DNA of 64,000 nt from an uncultured Alistipes sp. (GCA_900550375.1 URRP01000002.1:1-64000), one strand, 5' to 3'; shown: positions 15,968 through 25,587, counted from the stretch's first letter. Translations and numbers: made by a program. Notes: generated by a model from the letters alone, not told the origin.

Positions 15968-17914
15968 ATGAAAAAACCTCTTTCATCCTCCGGAATCTCC
16001 GTCTCCACCCTGACACCCTTCTTCCGGCTTGCCAAACGTCTGCTGCCTGCCGTTCTCTTTTTGACGATCCATCTGACGGCCGCTGCGCAGGATGATGCCG
16101 CCCGTCTTCATGCCGCCGCCGAGCGGGGCGATGCCGCTGCGCAATATTCGCTGGGCGACTCCTATTGTTGGGGCTTCTCCGGTGTGGCGAAAGATTGGGA
16201 GAAGGCGTTCTACTGGTACCAAAAATCGGCGCTTCAGGGTTTCGGGCAGGCGCAGTATATGCTGGGCTTTTGTTATTTTTTTGGAGAGGGAACGGCAGAA
16301 AACAAAGAACAGGGATTCCAATGGTTCCGCAAAGCAGCCCAGCAGGGCGATGCTCAGGCACAATACAAGACGGGCTGCTGTTATCAGAACGCCGACGGCA
16401 CGGCACGCGATTTCGGCAAGGCACTCTACTGGTTCCGCAAATCCGCCGAGCAGAAATATGCAGAGGGACAACGCGCTTTGGGCGGCTGCTATGCACTGGG
16501 TATCGGGACAGCTGTCGACAAACCCAAAGCTTTCTACTACTATCGTCTGGCGGCCGAGCAGGGAAACAGCTATGCGAAAAAGTGGCTGGAAGAGAAGGAG
16601 ATAACGGATCGGTTGAAACTTCGCTATGCGGGTGTCAACGTATTGCGGAATCCGAAAAATGCGACCGATATATATTACGCTGTCATTTCAGACGAAGGCC
16701 GGATCGGTGTTTGCGACCAGACCGGCAGGGAGATCGTTCCGACGAAATATACGTCCGTGACGTATACGGGCGATGAGTTCATCCTGAAAGCGGGCGACAA
16801 GGTCGGCGTGTGCGAAACTTCGGGACGGGAGGTCCTCGCTCCCGTGAAATATACGGATATCCTCGTAATGCCGCACTACTACCGCGTCATGATCGACGAC
16901 CGGATCGGGGTGTGCTCCCTCTATACAGGCGAAGAGATCGTTCCGTGCAGCTATTTCGGACTTTTCCGGCTGCCCGATCCCGCCGGAGACGTCTATTTCG
17001 TAAAAGAGCGGATGGAAGCCGATTACATTCCCTTCAAACACCATCTCTACCCTTGCGACAAGTCGAAGGTTTTGACGGCGGAGCAGCGCAAACGGTGCCT
17101 GAGCGATATCGATTACGCCGGCACGATGGCCCAAGCGGCCTATGCGGAGGCGGAATTCATCTATGCGGAGCTGATTCGCTCCGACAAGAAGGATCAATAT
17201 GCGAAATATCGGGAACATTGGTCGAAATACGATCCGAAGGACAATACTGCGGGTGCGGTGTATTGGTACAAACAGGCCTGCGAGCACGGCTGGGCGGAGG
17301 CATATATGCCTTATGCCCTCTTTTGTTTCGAGGAACGGGGCGGTGCCGAGGGCGGTATCGATGCGGCGAAAAAGTGGATCGAATCGGCGCAGAAAGCCGA
17401 GCCGAACAATTGGATCTCGCTGGCCAATGCCGGAGCGATCCGTCTGATCGACGACGACTCCTCGAACGACCTTGCGGGGCTGCTTCTGCTGCGTCGCATC
17501 GTGCTGGATCATCCCAAGGAGCGCTGGATTTCCAGAGTGTTGGGGCTGGCCTGCTACTACGGTATCGGTGTCGCGGAGGACAAGACGTTGGGGTTGGAAT
17601 ATCTCAAGTTGCACATGAATGCCGAAGCCCGCCTGTTCGACCACGATGCTACGGGATACTATTTCATCGCAAATGCGATTTATCACGGTATCGGCGGCTA
17701 TCGTGCGGATCCCGCGTTCGTCAGAGCCGACTTCGCAAAACAGGGCGATGCCGAAGCGGCCATGAAGAAGATGAACGACTGTGTGAATCGTACGAATAAA
17801 CAGTATCTCTCGGCGAAAAAGTTCTCGAAAAACGACGTGGAGCTTACCGACGCCTATGAGGTTTACAGGGAATCGATGTCCGATGCCTATATCGACTTTA
17901 TAATGAGCCAGTAG
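15968..17914 (+). CDS. Secreted Sel1-repeat / WG-repeat protein
   Basis: 648 residues from the ATG at 15968, chosen because an N-terminal signal segment (MKKPLSS... ending TAAAQ) begins there; an upstream ATG at 15905 adds 21 unlikely residues. After the signal come at least four Sel1-like repeats of about 36 residues (A-x-G-x-A-x-A-Q-Y-x-L-G patterns), then WG-like beta repeats (RIGVCDQTGREIVP, KVGVCETSGREVLAP, RIGVCSLYTGEEIVP) in which VC replaces the usual WG. A second helical Sel1-like region follows. Such repeats usually mediate protein-protein contacts. It is the first gene of a three-gene envelope cluster. No enzymatic motif is visible. Confidence 0.85.
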   Translation: MKKPLSSSGISVSTLTPFFRLAKRLLPAVLFLTIHLTAAAQDDAARLHAAAERGDAAAQYSLGDSYCWGFSGVAKDWEKAFYWYQKSALQGFGQAQYMLGFCYFFGEGTAENKEQGFQWFRKAAQQGDAQAQYKTGCCYQNADGTARDFGKALYWFRKSAEQKYAEGQRALGGCYALGIGTAVDKPKAFYYYRLAAEQGNSYAKKWLEEKEITDRLKLRYAGVNVLRNPKNATDIYYAVISDEGRIGVCDQTGREIVPTKYTSVTYTGDEFILKAGDKVGVCETSGREVLAPVKYTDILVMPHYYRVMIDDRIGVCSLYTGEEIVPCSYFGLFRLPDPAGDVYFVKERMEADYIPFKHHLYPCDKSKVLTAEQRKRCLSDIDYAGTMAQAAYAEAEFIYAELIRSDKKDQYAKYREHWSKYDPKDNTAGAVYWYKQACEHGWAEAYMPYALFCFEERGGAEGGIDAAKKWIESAQKAEPNNWISLANAGAIRLIDDDSSNDLAGLLLLRRIVLDHPKERWISRVLGLACYYGIGVAEDKTLGLEYLKLHMNAEARLFDHDATGYYFIANAIYHGIGGYRADPAFVRADFAKQGDAEAAMKKMNDCVNRTNKQYLSAKKFSKNDVELTDAYEVYRESMSDAYIDFIMSQ

Positions 17915-17955
17915 TGTCGGCTGACGTCCGGCGCCGAATTAAAAATGAAAGCAAA

Positions 17956-18579
17956 ATGTTTGAACGAATCGGTTGCAGAATGAAAAGGGGCTTGCTGCTC
18001 GTGGCTGCCTGCGCAGTTGCAGGGAGTGCGTGTGCGCAGAACCTTTTTACCTATCAGTTGTCCTGCGTTCCCGCCGCTGCGCTGGGCAGCGGCACGAACG
18101 GATATACGCTGTGTTCGCCGGCGCCGGCGCCGATGGTGAGCATTGCCACGAGCGGACTCTGTTCGATCAACGGGCGTATTCTCCAAGGAAGCCTGACCTC
18201 GCAGCCGCTTGCCGACGGCATTGCGGTGCGGGTCGATTACCCCGGCGGAAATATCGTTGTCTATCAGAATACGCTGACCCTGACCGACTTCTGTGCCAAA
18301 AGGCAGGAGTCCTACCTGATTTCGAATGTGCAGAGTTCCTTCCTCAATACCGGTCAGAACAACGGTACGAACGTCGGTGCGCCGCAGGGTCTTTCGAGGC
18401 GTGTCTGCTCTTTCTGCGGCGGTATAGGCCGAGTGCACTCCTCCGACGGGATGTCTCTCGGATTGGGAAATAAATGGTGCGCGGAGTGCGGCTGCTTGGT
18501 AAACGCGAACCATGTTCATTTGGGACGTATCTGCCCCTCCTGCATGGGAAAGGGATATATCGAATCTTCATCCTATTGA
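17956..18579 (+). CDS. Secreted protein with DnaJ-like zinc-ribbon motifs
   Basis: About 207 residues. Starts at 17956 (A-rich upstream) and 17980 (MKRGLLLVAACAVAGSACAQ, a signal peptide) are both possible. The middle is beta-rich without known motifs. The C-terminal 70 residues hold three Cys-x-x-Cys pairs: CSFCGGIGR, CAECGC and CPSCMGKGY. The first and last resemble the CxxCxGxG repeats of the DnaJ zinc-binding domain. Function unknown. It lies 41 bp after the Sel1 gene and 2 bp before the next, so the three are probably co-transcribed. Confidence 0.78.
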   Translation: MFERIGCRMKRGLLLVAACAVAGSACAQNLFTYQLSCVPAAALGSGTNGYTLCSPAPAPMVSIATSGLCSINGRILQGSLTSQPLADGIAVRVDYPGGNIVVYQNTLTLTDFCAKRQESYLISNVQSSFLNTGQNNGTNVGAPQGLSRRVCSFCGGIGRVHSSDGMSLGLGNKWCAECGCLVNANHVHLGRICPSCMGKGYIESSSY

Positions 18580-18581
18580 CA

Positions 18582-19691
18582 ATGGCGGCAGCAGATCGGG
18601 GCTTTGGGGAATCCTGCCGGTCGGTGTCGCCCGATGGGGCGAAGGAGCTGCGTTTTCGCGACATCTTCGAGTGGCGTATGAATGCCTACTCGGCGCATTT
18701 TGCGCTTCACGCCGGAGATACTACCGTCGATTTCGGTGCCTTGATGGTGTTCGGATGGGGAAATTACACCTGCTGGAGCGAGGATTCGCGCTATTTTGCC
18801 ACTCCGGTGCTGAGCGGGGGACTGTCGGTTTTTGTATACGATACGCAGCAGGCTGTCTGTTGTATCCTGTCGTCCGATTTCAGCCATTTCAGATGCGAGC
18901 TTCGTGCGGGGCGGTTGTTCATTACGGGCGAAAACGGCGGGACGTTCGAGCTGCGGCAGTTGCCGTGGAGACCGTTTGCCGGAGCGGACGCAGTGCCGAT
19001 ACCGAATGCGGAGCGATTGCCGGAGGAACAGCCTCGGCTTGGAAGAGGTCGGGCGTCTGCGGTGCTCCAAGCGGCGTGTATCGGGGCGGCCGTCCTTTTT
19101 CCGCTGCTGCTGTTGTGGTTCGTTCTCTCGGATACGGGGCAATCTTTGTCGGAGCACTTGGATTTGAAAGGGGGACTTTACCGCCGGCTTTACGACCGCG
19201 AGGCGGAGCCGCCTTTCGACCGTGCGGAGTTCGAGGCGTGGGAGACGGTCGTCTCGTTCGATCGTTCGTTCAGTGTCGACATGCCTTCGCTGCTGCTGGA
19301 GAGAGCGGCTGCTGCGGGTGCGCTATTCGCTTTCTCGGCCGGAAGTGTCGAGGTGCGGGTCGATCGGATCGATTTTCTCAAGGATCCGGTTCTGAGCGGG
19401 CTGAACATCGACGAGTTGAACGAGTATGTGGATTTCATCCAGCGCGATTTGATAGCGGCCAGCGGCGGCTATTCGGCTGAAACGCGGGAGGAGGCGACGG
19501 TGAATGGCCTCAGGGGTGTGATTTTCAGTTATCGAACGGGTATCGATTCCGACGAGCGAGGATGGGTGAGCGGTTATTTCGCTGAAGGGCGCTTCTTCTA
19601 TCGGATTTGTGCCTCGACCCCCTATCCGCTGCTCGATGGTGCGAAGTGCGAGCGGATCGTTAGATCGTTTCGCCTTTATCGATCCTTATGA
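18582..19691 (+). CDS. Single-pass membrane protein of unknown function
   Basis: 369 residues from the ATG at 18582, two bases after the upstream stop; this tight spacing decides the start against a longer overlapping frame. Residues about 1-160 form a beta-rich domain (SPDGAKELRFRDIFEW, WSEDSRYFATPVL) reminiscent of a propeller blade. One membrane helix follows (AACIGAAVLFPLLLLWFVL). The C-terminal 170 residues (FDRSFSVDMPSLLLE ... IVRSFRLYRSL) end like PsbP/DcrB-fold proteins, which is a guess. There is no N-terminal signal peptide, so the beta domain is probably cytoplasmic. Last gene of the Sel1/WG cluster, followed by a hairpin. Confidence 0.75.
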   Translation: MAAADRGFGESCRSVSPDGAKELRFRDIFEWRMNAYSAHFALHAGDTTVDFGALMVFGWGNYTCWSEDSRYFATPVLSGGLSVFVYDTQQAVCCILSSDFSHFRCELRAGRLFITGENGGTFELRQLPWRPFAGADAVPIPNAERLPEEQPRLGRGRASAVLQAACIGAAVLFPLLLLWFVLSDTGQSLSEHLDLKGGLYRRLYDREAEPPFDRAEFEAWETVVSFDRSFSVDMPSLLLERAAAAGALFAFSAGSVEVRVDRIDFLKDPVLSGLNIDELNEYVDFIQRDLIAASGGYSAETREEATVNGLRGVIFSYRTGIDSDERGWVSGYFAEGRFFYRICASTPYPLLDGAKCERIVRSFRLYRSL

Positions 19692-19712
19692 CGCTTTGCG
19701 GTTCATCTACTT

Positions 19713-19740
19713 AGGCCCTGCACGTAAAAATGCAGGGCTT
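19713..19740. terminator. Hairpin between convergent genes
   Basis: Stem 19713-19722/19731-19740 (AGGCCCTGCA with TGCAGGGCTT, one G-U pair), 21 bp after the membrane protein gene and 8 bp before the stop of the convergent cardiolipin synthase gene. Confidence 0.6.
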
Positions 19741-19747
19741 TGCCGGT

Positions 19748-21091
19748 TTACAGCAGCGGCGCGAAGAGCCGTGCGATCCGGTCGCCCAGCCGATGGCGCA
19801 CCGAGCGGCGGCGCCATGCTTCGGGATCGATCGGGGTGCAGGACGTCAGATCTTCGTCAAAGCGGCGGATGGCCTGTTCCACCGTTGCGGGGTCGAGCAG
19901 CAGGGCCGTCGCCTCGGTGTTGTACTCCAGACTGCGGTAGTCGAAATTGGCCGTGCCGACCGAGGCGACGCGCTGGTCGGCGATGAGCCGTTTGGCATGG
20001 AGGAATCCTCCTCGGAAGCGGAAGATTTCGACGCCGGCGCCGAGCAGCTCGCTCAGGTAGGCGTCCGTTGCGCGGCGTGCGAGCCATACGTCGCTGCGTG
20101 CGGGCAGCATCACCAGCACGCGGCATCCGCGCCGCACGGCCCGCAGCAGTGCTTCGTAGAGCGTGGGCGGCGGCAGGAAGTAGGGCGACGAGATGCGCAG
20201 CGTGTGCCGCGCCTCCTCGATGAGCTGCGCGAAGAGGTCGGTCAGTGTCGCGCGCGAGCGATCTTCGCGCGTCCATGCGATCTGGAGCGGGGAATGGGGC
20301 AGGTCGTCCGGCCCTGCGGCTGCATAGCGCTCCTCCGGCAGCACTTCACCTCCTTCGAGCGCCCAGTCGGCGGCGAAGAGCCGTTGCAGGTCGTCGACGG
20401 CCTCGCCTTCGATACGCAGGTGTTCGTCGCGCCAACGTCCCAATGCGTCGCCGTCGAGGTAGCGTTCGGCGATGTTGATGCCGCCCACGAATCCCACGCG
20501 GCCGTCGATGACGGCGATCTTGGAGTGGTTGCGCCGGTTGGTGCGCGGGGAGAACCACGGGAATCGCAGCGGTGCGTAGGCCCGAACGCCGATTCCGGCC
20601 CGCCGAAGCCGCCGCACGAACCGCTCGGTGAGTTTCCATGAGCCGACGGCGTCGTAGAGCAGGCGGACCTCCACGCCGGCGCGTGCTTTGCGGATCAGGA
20701 TGTCGCCGATGGCGTGGCCGATCCGGTCGTCGGCGAAGATATAATAGGAGAGGTGGATGTAGCGGCGTGCGTTCTGCAACGCGGCGATCAGCGACGCAAA
20801 GGCTTCGCCGCCGTCGTGAAGCTGCTCCACGCGGTTGCGGTAGCGGATGCGCGTCGAGCAGCCGTACCACAGCATCCGTTCGATACCGGCCGGCGGCTGA
20901 CTGTCGGTAGGGGGTACGTCCCGCACAGGTTTGCGGTATCCCGCCAGCAGGTAGAACACGCTGCCGCCGATCGGCAGGAGCACGATGGCCAGCAGCCATG
21001 CGATCGCTACGACGGGCGTCTGCTTCTGTCGCAGAACGGCGGCCGAGGCGGGGATTGCCAGCAGAAGATATGCGATGAGAAAAAGATACAT
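19748..21091 (-). CDS. cls: Cardiolipin synthase (phospholipase D family)
   Basis: 447 residues. Two N-terminal membrane helices are followed by two phospholipase D catalytic motifs: HSKIAVIDGRVGFVGG and HAKRLIADQRVASVGTANFD. The PLDc_N signature QKQTPVVAIAWLLA lies in the membrane region. The enzyme condenses phosphatidylglycerols, or phosphatidylglycerol with phosphatidylethanolamine, to cardiolipin at the inner membrane. The start is the first Met, before the hydrophobic segment. It is divergent from greA; I found no convincing minus-strand promoter box. Confidence 0.94.
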   Translation of the reverse strand: MYLFLIAYLLLAIPASAAVLRQKQTPVVAIAWLLAIVLLPIGGSVFYLLAGYRKPVRDVPPTDSQPPAGIERMLWYGCSTRIRYRNRVEQLHDGGEAFASLIAALQNARRYIHLSYYIFADDRIGHAIGDILIRKARAGVEVRLLYDAVGSWKLTERFVRRLRRAGIGVRAYAPLRFPWFSPRTNRRNHSKIAVIDGRVGFVGGINIAERYLDGDALGRWRDEHLRIEGEAVDDLQRLFAADWALEGGEVLPEERYAAAGPDDLPHSPLQIAWTREDRSRATLTDLFAQLIEEARHTLRISSPYFLPPPTLYEALLRAVRRGCRVLVMLPARSDVWLARRATDAYLSELLGAGVEIFRFRGGFLHAKRLIADQRVASVGTANFDYRSLEYNTEATALLLDPATVEQAIRRFDEDLTSCTPIDPEAWRRRSVRHRLGDRIARLFAPLL

Positions 21092-21139
21092 GATCCGGGT
21101 CGATTTTTAATTCGCGGCATACTCTGTGCCAAAAAAAGA

Positions 21140-21171
21140 TTTGGAAATTAGGAAATTACTTTTTATCTTTG
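21140..21171 (+). promoter_or_regulatory. Promoter of greA (TTTG-N20-TATCTTTG)
   Basis: TTTG at 21140-21143 and TATCTTTG at 21164-21171, 20 bp apart. The predicted leader is about 80 nt and A/T-rich. Confidence 0.75.
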
Positions 21172-21259
21172 TCTACGAAACAAAATATGGGGTTCTGATC
21201 GCAAGATTGGAATTCTTATTTTTTTGTTGTATTGAAAAAACTTTAAAATAGAAATAAGT

Positions 21260-21736
21260 ATGGCAAAGGAGATTATTTATCTGACGGCTGAGGGTTATAA
21301 AAAACTCAAAGACGATCTCGACCGGATGCGGTCGGTCGAGCGCCCGGCGATCTCGGCAGCCATTGCCGAAGCGCGCGACAAAGGCGATTTGTCGGAGAAT
21401 GCGGAGTACGACGCTGCGCGTGAAGCGCAGGGGTTGCTCGAAATGCGGATCGCCAAACTGGAGGCGACGATCGCCAATGCGCGCGTCATCGACGAGTCGA
21501 AGATAGACAAGAGCAAGGTGCAGATTCTTTCGCGGGTGACCCTGCTGAATCACACCAACGGGAAGCAGATGTGCTACACGATCGTCTCGGAGAACGAGGC
21601 CAACCTGCGCGAAGGCAAGCTCGCTATCGGCACGCCCATCGCCAAAGCCCTGCTGGGCAAGAAGAAGGGCGATCGGGTGGACGTGGCGGTTCCCGCCGGC
21701 ACGATCCATTTCGAGATTTTGGATATTTCGATCTGA
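21260..21736 (+). CDS. greA: Transcription elongation factor GreA
   Basis: 158 residues. The N-terminal coiled-coil hairpin has its catalytic acidic tip DLSENAEYDAARE, and the C-terminal domain contains GTPIAKALLGKKKGD. GreA stimulates RNA polymerase to cleave backtracked transcripts. It has its own promoter and a UUCG-loop terminator 23 bp after the stop, so it is a single-gene unit. Confidence 0.97.
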   Translation: MAKEIIYLTAEGYKKLKDDLDRMRSVERPAISAAIAEARDKGDLSENAEYDAAREAQGLLEMRIAKLEATIANARVIDESKIDKSKVQILSRVTLLNHTNGKQMCYTIVSENEANLREGKLAIGTPIAKALLGKKKGDRVDVAVPAGTIHFEILDISI

Positions 21737-21759
21737 CGCTGCGGTTTTTCCGCCTTCTG

Positions 21760-21793
21760 CGAGGCCGTCCTTCGGGGCGGCCTCGTTGTTTTG
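21760..21793 (+). terminator. Rho-independent terminator of greA
   Basis: 11-bp stem (21760-21770/21775-21785, one G-U pair) closed by a TTCG tetraloop and followed by TTGTTTTGT. The rest of the gap to 22064 holds no convincing gene. Confidence 0.85.
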
Positions 21794-22064
21794 TGCCGTC
21801 GCCATGCGCCGTATCACGGCTGCGACGCACTCCGTGGCAGTTCCGTAGCCGCTTCGGCCGAGAGTCGTTGCGCAGCGATACCGCACGGCCGGAGTTCTCC
21901 GCGCTGCAAGCGGATGCAGCGATTCGGCTGAGACGGGGTGCGGCATTGTTTCCATCGTTTGAACGTTTGTCCGGCCGTGTGCCGGGGTTGCATCGGAAAG
22001 GCGGATGCGGCTTCGATTCTCGCCTGCGGGCGGCTTCTCACCGTGACGAGCGTCCCGCCGTGCG

Positions 22065-24281
22065 TCATAGGTTCCGCTCGATGAAGTGGATCATCCGCCG
22101 GCGGATCTGCCGCGTGTAGTCGGGCTGCATCGAGTGGTTCTGGTCGGGGTAGATCATCAGGTCGAACTCCTTGCCGGCGTCGGTCAGCGCGCGGATCATC
22201 TCCACCGTGTTTTGGAAATGGACGTTGTCGTCGGCCGTGCCGTGGATCAACAGCAGCCGCGTGCGGTCGTCGCGCAGCAGGGGTGCCAGCAGCAGGGGCG
22301 CATTCTCGTTATATCCGGCGGGGTTCTCCTGTGGCAGACCGTTGAACAGCTCGCTGTAGATGGTGTCGTAATAACGCCACGAGGTGACGGGCGCCACGGC
22401 GATGGCCGCCTTGAAAAGCCCGTCGCCCTTGCAGGCGCACGAGAGTGCCATGAAACCGCCGTACGACCAGCCGTAGATACCGATGCGTGCGGCGTCGATC
22501 CACGGCTGCGCGGCCATGTAGCGGGCCGTCGACAGCTGATCTTCGACTTCGAAGCGTCCCAGCTGTCCGTAGGTGCTCTTCTTGAACGTTTCGCCGCGAT
22601 AACCCGTGCCGCGGCCGTCGGTGGCCACTACCACGTAACCCTTTTGCGCCAGTACATCCTCCCACACGAGTTTCCAGCGGTTCTGCACCGTCTGCGAACC
22701 GGGTCCCGAATACTGCGTCAGCAGACAGGGATAACGGCGCGCGGGGTCGAATCCGGCGGGACGGACGATGTAGCCGCTGAGCGTGTCGCCGCGTTCGGTG
22801 GCGAAGGAGAAGAACTCCTTGCGCGGCAGGCGGATGCTGTCCGCCAGACGGCGCAGGGCGGCGTTATCGGCCACGGTACGTACCGTGCGGCCGCGTGCGT
22901 CGCAAATCTCCACCCGTCCCGGGTCGTCGGCCGACGAGAAGGTCGAGATGTAGTAGCGCATTCCGGCGCTCGGGGCGATCGTGTAGAATCCCTTATCGGG
23001 CGTGAGCAATCGTTTGTGCCGTCCTTTGTAATCGACGGCGTAGAGGTTGCGTTCGAGCGGCGAGCGTTCGGTCGAGGTATAGTAGACCGCACGATCGTCG
23101 GCACCGACGATGCCGGTCACCTCCCACCGGCCTTCGGTGAGCGCCCGCAGCGGCTTGCCCGGTTCGCCGAGGTAGAGGTGCATCCAGCCCGTCGCGCTCT
23201 CCTGAACAACGAGGAAGCGTTCGCCGCCGTCGATCCAGCGGAACGAACGGTCGGTTTCGTGGGCCACGTAGCGGGGCGAATGCTCGCGGTAGACCTCCTG
23301 CTGCTGCGCCTGCGGTGTGTCGAGCGACTCGGCTGGCAGCCGGCGGAAGACGATCTGCTGCTGGCGGCGGTCGCGGGTTTCGTACCACAATTCCCCGCGC
23401 GGCGTCCAGCCGATGCGGGGGATGTATTGCGTGGTGTCGGTGCCGGTGTCGACCTTCGTCGTATGGCCTGTTTCGAGGTCGAAGACGTGCAGCGTCACCA
23501 CCGAGTTCGGATCGCCCGCCTTGGGATATTTGAAGTCGTAGGCGCGGTTGTAGAGTGTGCTGTCGTAACGCATCATCTCCATCAGCGGTACGCGCGACTC
23601 GTCGAAACGCAGGTAGGCGACGCGCTTCGAGTCGGGCGATACGGCGAAGGCGCGCGTGAAGCCGAACTCCTCTTCGTAGACCCAGTCGGTCGTGCCGTTG
23701 ATCGTCTCGTTCCAGCGGCCGTCGCGGGTGATACGGCGCGTGCCCTGCCGCTCGATGTTGTAGACATAGAGGTCGTTGCGGCTCGAAAAGACGATGTTGC
23801 GGCCGTCGGGTGTGAAGGCGGCGTCGCGCGGCGAGGGGATGCCGAGCAGAATCTCGCGCAGGTGTAGGCCGTCGTAGTAGAGGTAGCGGGTGGTGAACGA
23901 ATGGCGGTAGATCGGCTCGGTGCCGTCGGCCACGAGTACGCCGCCGTCGGAGGCGATCGCATAGTCGGCGATCTTCAGGCTGCGTGCACCGGCCGCGCAC
24001 CATGCGCCGGTGGCGCGGTCGAGCGAGTCGACGGCGACGGCACCTTCCTCGGCCGAGGGCAGCATCGGCACGCCCGCGTCATCGACGGCGTAGCGGTGGC
24101 GGATGATATTTCCGTCGCGGAGGACGGTGTAGTGTTCGCCGTCGGCCATAGGGCGGATGCCCGCCAACTGCGCCGGACGGAAGCGCCCGTCGGCGATGTC
24201 GTCGTAATCGAACGCCTGCGCGGCGGCCGTCGAGCAGGCCAGCAGCGCTGCAAAAAGGATCGGTATTTTCGAAATTCGCAT
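22065..24281 (-). CDS. Dipeptidyl peptidase IV (S9B), secreted
   Basis: 738 residues from the ATG at 24281, where signal peptide MRISKIPILFAALLACSTAAAQA begins; the longer frame upstream is compositionally unlike a protein. The enzyme removes Xaa-Pro dipeptides from peptide N-termini in the periplasm. The propeller domain carries the double-Glu substrate-anchoring motif YEEEFGFTRAF. The alpha/beta hydrolase domain has the Ser motif GWSYGG, Asp in HGTADDNVHF and His in YPDQNHSM. All key residues are present and the length is typical. The TlpA-like lipoprotein gene lies 100 bp upstream on the same strand. Confidence 0.95.
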   Translation of the reverse strand: MRISKIPILFAALLACSTAAAQAFDYDDIADGRFRPAQLAGIRPMADGEHYTVLRDGNIIRHRYAVDDAGVPMLPSAEEGAVAVDSLDRATGAWCAAGARSLKIADYAIASDGGVLVADGTEPIYRHSFTTRYLYYDGLHLREILLGIPSPRDAAFTPDGRNIVFSSRNDLYVYNIERQGTRRITRDGRWNETINGTTDWVYEEEFGFTRAFAVSPDSKRVAYLRFDESRVPLMEMMRYDSTLYNRAYDFKYPKAGDPNSVVTLHVFDLETGHTTKVDTGTDTTQYIPRIGWTPRGELWYETRDRRQQQIVFRRLPAESLDTPQAQQQEVYREHSPRYVAHETDRSFRWIDGGERFLVVQESATGWMHLYLGEPGKPLRALTEGRWEVTGIVGADDRAVYYTSTERSPLERNLYAVDYKGRHKRLLTPDKGFYTIAPSAGMRYYISTFSSADDPGRVEICDARGRTVRTVADNAALRRLADSIRLPRKEFFSFATERGDTLSGYIVRPAGFDPARRYPCLLTQYSGPGSQTVQNRWKLVWEDVLAQKGYVVVATDGRGTGYRGETFKKSTYGQLGRFEVEDQLSTARYMAAQPWIDAARIGIYGWSYGGFMALSCACKGDGLFKAAIAVAPVTSWRYYDTIYSELFNGLPQENPAGYNENAPLLLAPLLRDDRTRLLLIHGTADDNVHFQNTVEMIRALTDAGKEFDLMIYPDQNHSMQPDYTRQIRRRMIHFIERNL

Positions 24282-24381
24282 ATCAAATCCTCGCTTCGGA
24301 GGTCTCGTTTCTGTTTTGTCCGGTGTCGCTGTGGGAGTCTCGCGGTCGGACCGTCGATTTGAAAACGGCGAACGCTTGCCG

Positions 24382-25587
24382 TTATTGTTCGCGCAGCAGG
24401 CCGTCGATCGCCTCGGTGATCGTGCGGTCGCTCTCGGCGGGGGTATAGCCGCGGAAGGCGTGGCGCACGCGCCGCTTCGCATCGAGCAGCAGGAAGACGG
24501 GTACCGTGCCGTCGGGCAGGTAGGCCTTTACCGTCTCGTCCGTTCCGGCCAGCAGCGGATAGCTGATCTCCTTTTGGCGCACATAGGCGCCGATCGAGTG
24601 GAGCGGCGTGCCCCACGTTTCGATCGCGACCACGCCGACATCGGAGGGGGCGTAGCGTGTTCCGAGCGAATTGAGCATCGGAATGGCGGTTTGGCAGGGG
24701 AGGCAGCCCACGCCCGTGAATTGGATGAGCAGCACGCGGCTGCGCAGGTCGCCGAGCGACACGGCCGTCGAATCGGCGCCGACGAGCGTCCAGTCGGGCG
24801 CCTGCCGGCCCACGATGTCGAAGGGGCGGGGTGCGCCTTTGCGCTGCCGGTATTTGCGCTGCGTGTAGTCGGCGGGGTAGTGCTCTTCAGGTCGCAGCGG
24901 CGCTTGCGGCTCGTAGTCGATGCGCACGTCGAAGACCGAGTCGACGGTGGTCTGGTGCGTCTGTTCACGCCGCAGTTTATAGGGCATTCGCTTACGGTCG
25001 AACAGGATTTCGTAGGCAGAATGATGCTCTTCGGGGAAGTATTCGCGTGACGGGCGGTTGTAGTAGGACCGGCCGTAAAATTCGACGGAAGTGTCGAGAT
25101 CGATGTCGAGCCGCAGACGGTAACCCTCGCCGCAGGGTTCGAACTCGGTGCGGTGCGGATCGGAGGTGGTGAGCACGTAGCGCAGGATGGCCTCCGCCCG
25201 GCAGAAAAAGGTGCTGGCGGTCAGTCGGTAGGGAGCGCGGGGAATCGAGAAGTCGTCGAGGACCACCTCTCGACGGTCGTGGTCGACCTCGATGCGATAC
25301 GTCCCATCGTAAATCTCGTCGCAGCGGGTCGTGTCGTTGCCGTCGTGGTAGGAGAGGTAGCTGTGACGCAGCGTCGTATCGGCGCGGTTGCGCTGCTCGA
25401 CATAGTAGCGCAGGTAACGCCGGGGAATCGTGTCACCCGGGGAATAACTCTCCGAGATTTCCCGGTAGGCGACCCGTTCGATGCGTTCGAGCTGCGAAAG
25501 CGCCTTTTGCAGATAGGCCGACTGATCCGTCCGGCAGCCTGTGCCGAGCAGCAGCGTCAGTGCGAGCAGATGACCGATTCGTTTCAT
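24382..25587 (-). CDS. TlpA/ResA-like thioredoxin-fold lipoprotein
   Basis: 401 residues from the ATG at 25587; the lipoprotein signal MKRIGHLLALTLLLGTGC decides the start. After a beta-rich region of about 250 residues with no known motif comes a C-terminal thioredoxin domain. It begins GRQAPDWTLVGADSTAVSLGDL and has redox site CLPC in GVGCLPCQTAIP. Such proteins reduce disulfides in the periplasm, for example during cytochrome c maturation or protein repair; the partner is unknown. It probably shares a transcript with the dipeptidyl peptidase gene downstream. Confidence 0.86.
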   Translation of the reverse strand: MKRIGHLLALTLLLGTGCRTDQSAYLQKALSQLERIERVAYREISESYSPGDTIPRRYLRYYVEQRNRADTTLRHSYLSYHDGNDTTRCDEIYDGTYRIEVDHDRREVVLDDFSIPRAPYRLTASTFFCRAEAILRYVLTTSDPHRTEFEPCGEGYRLRLDIDLDTSVEFYGRSYYNRPSREYFPEEHHSAYEILFDRKRMPYKLRREQTHQTTVDSVFDVRIDYEPQAPLRPEEHYPADYTQRKYRQRKGAPRPFDIVGRQAPDWTLVGADSTAVSLGDLRSRVLLIQFTGVGCLPCQTAIPMLNSLGTRYAPSDVGVVAIETWGTPLHSIGAYVRQKEISYPLLAGTDETVKAYLPDGTVPVFLLLDAKRRVRHAFRGYTPAESDRTITEAIDGLLREQ

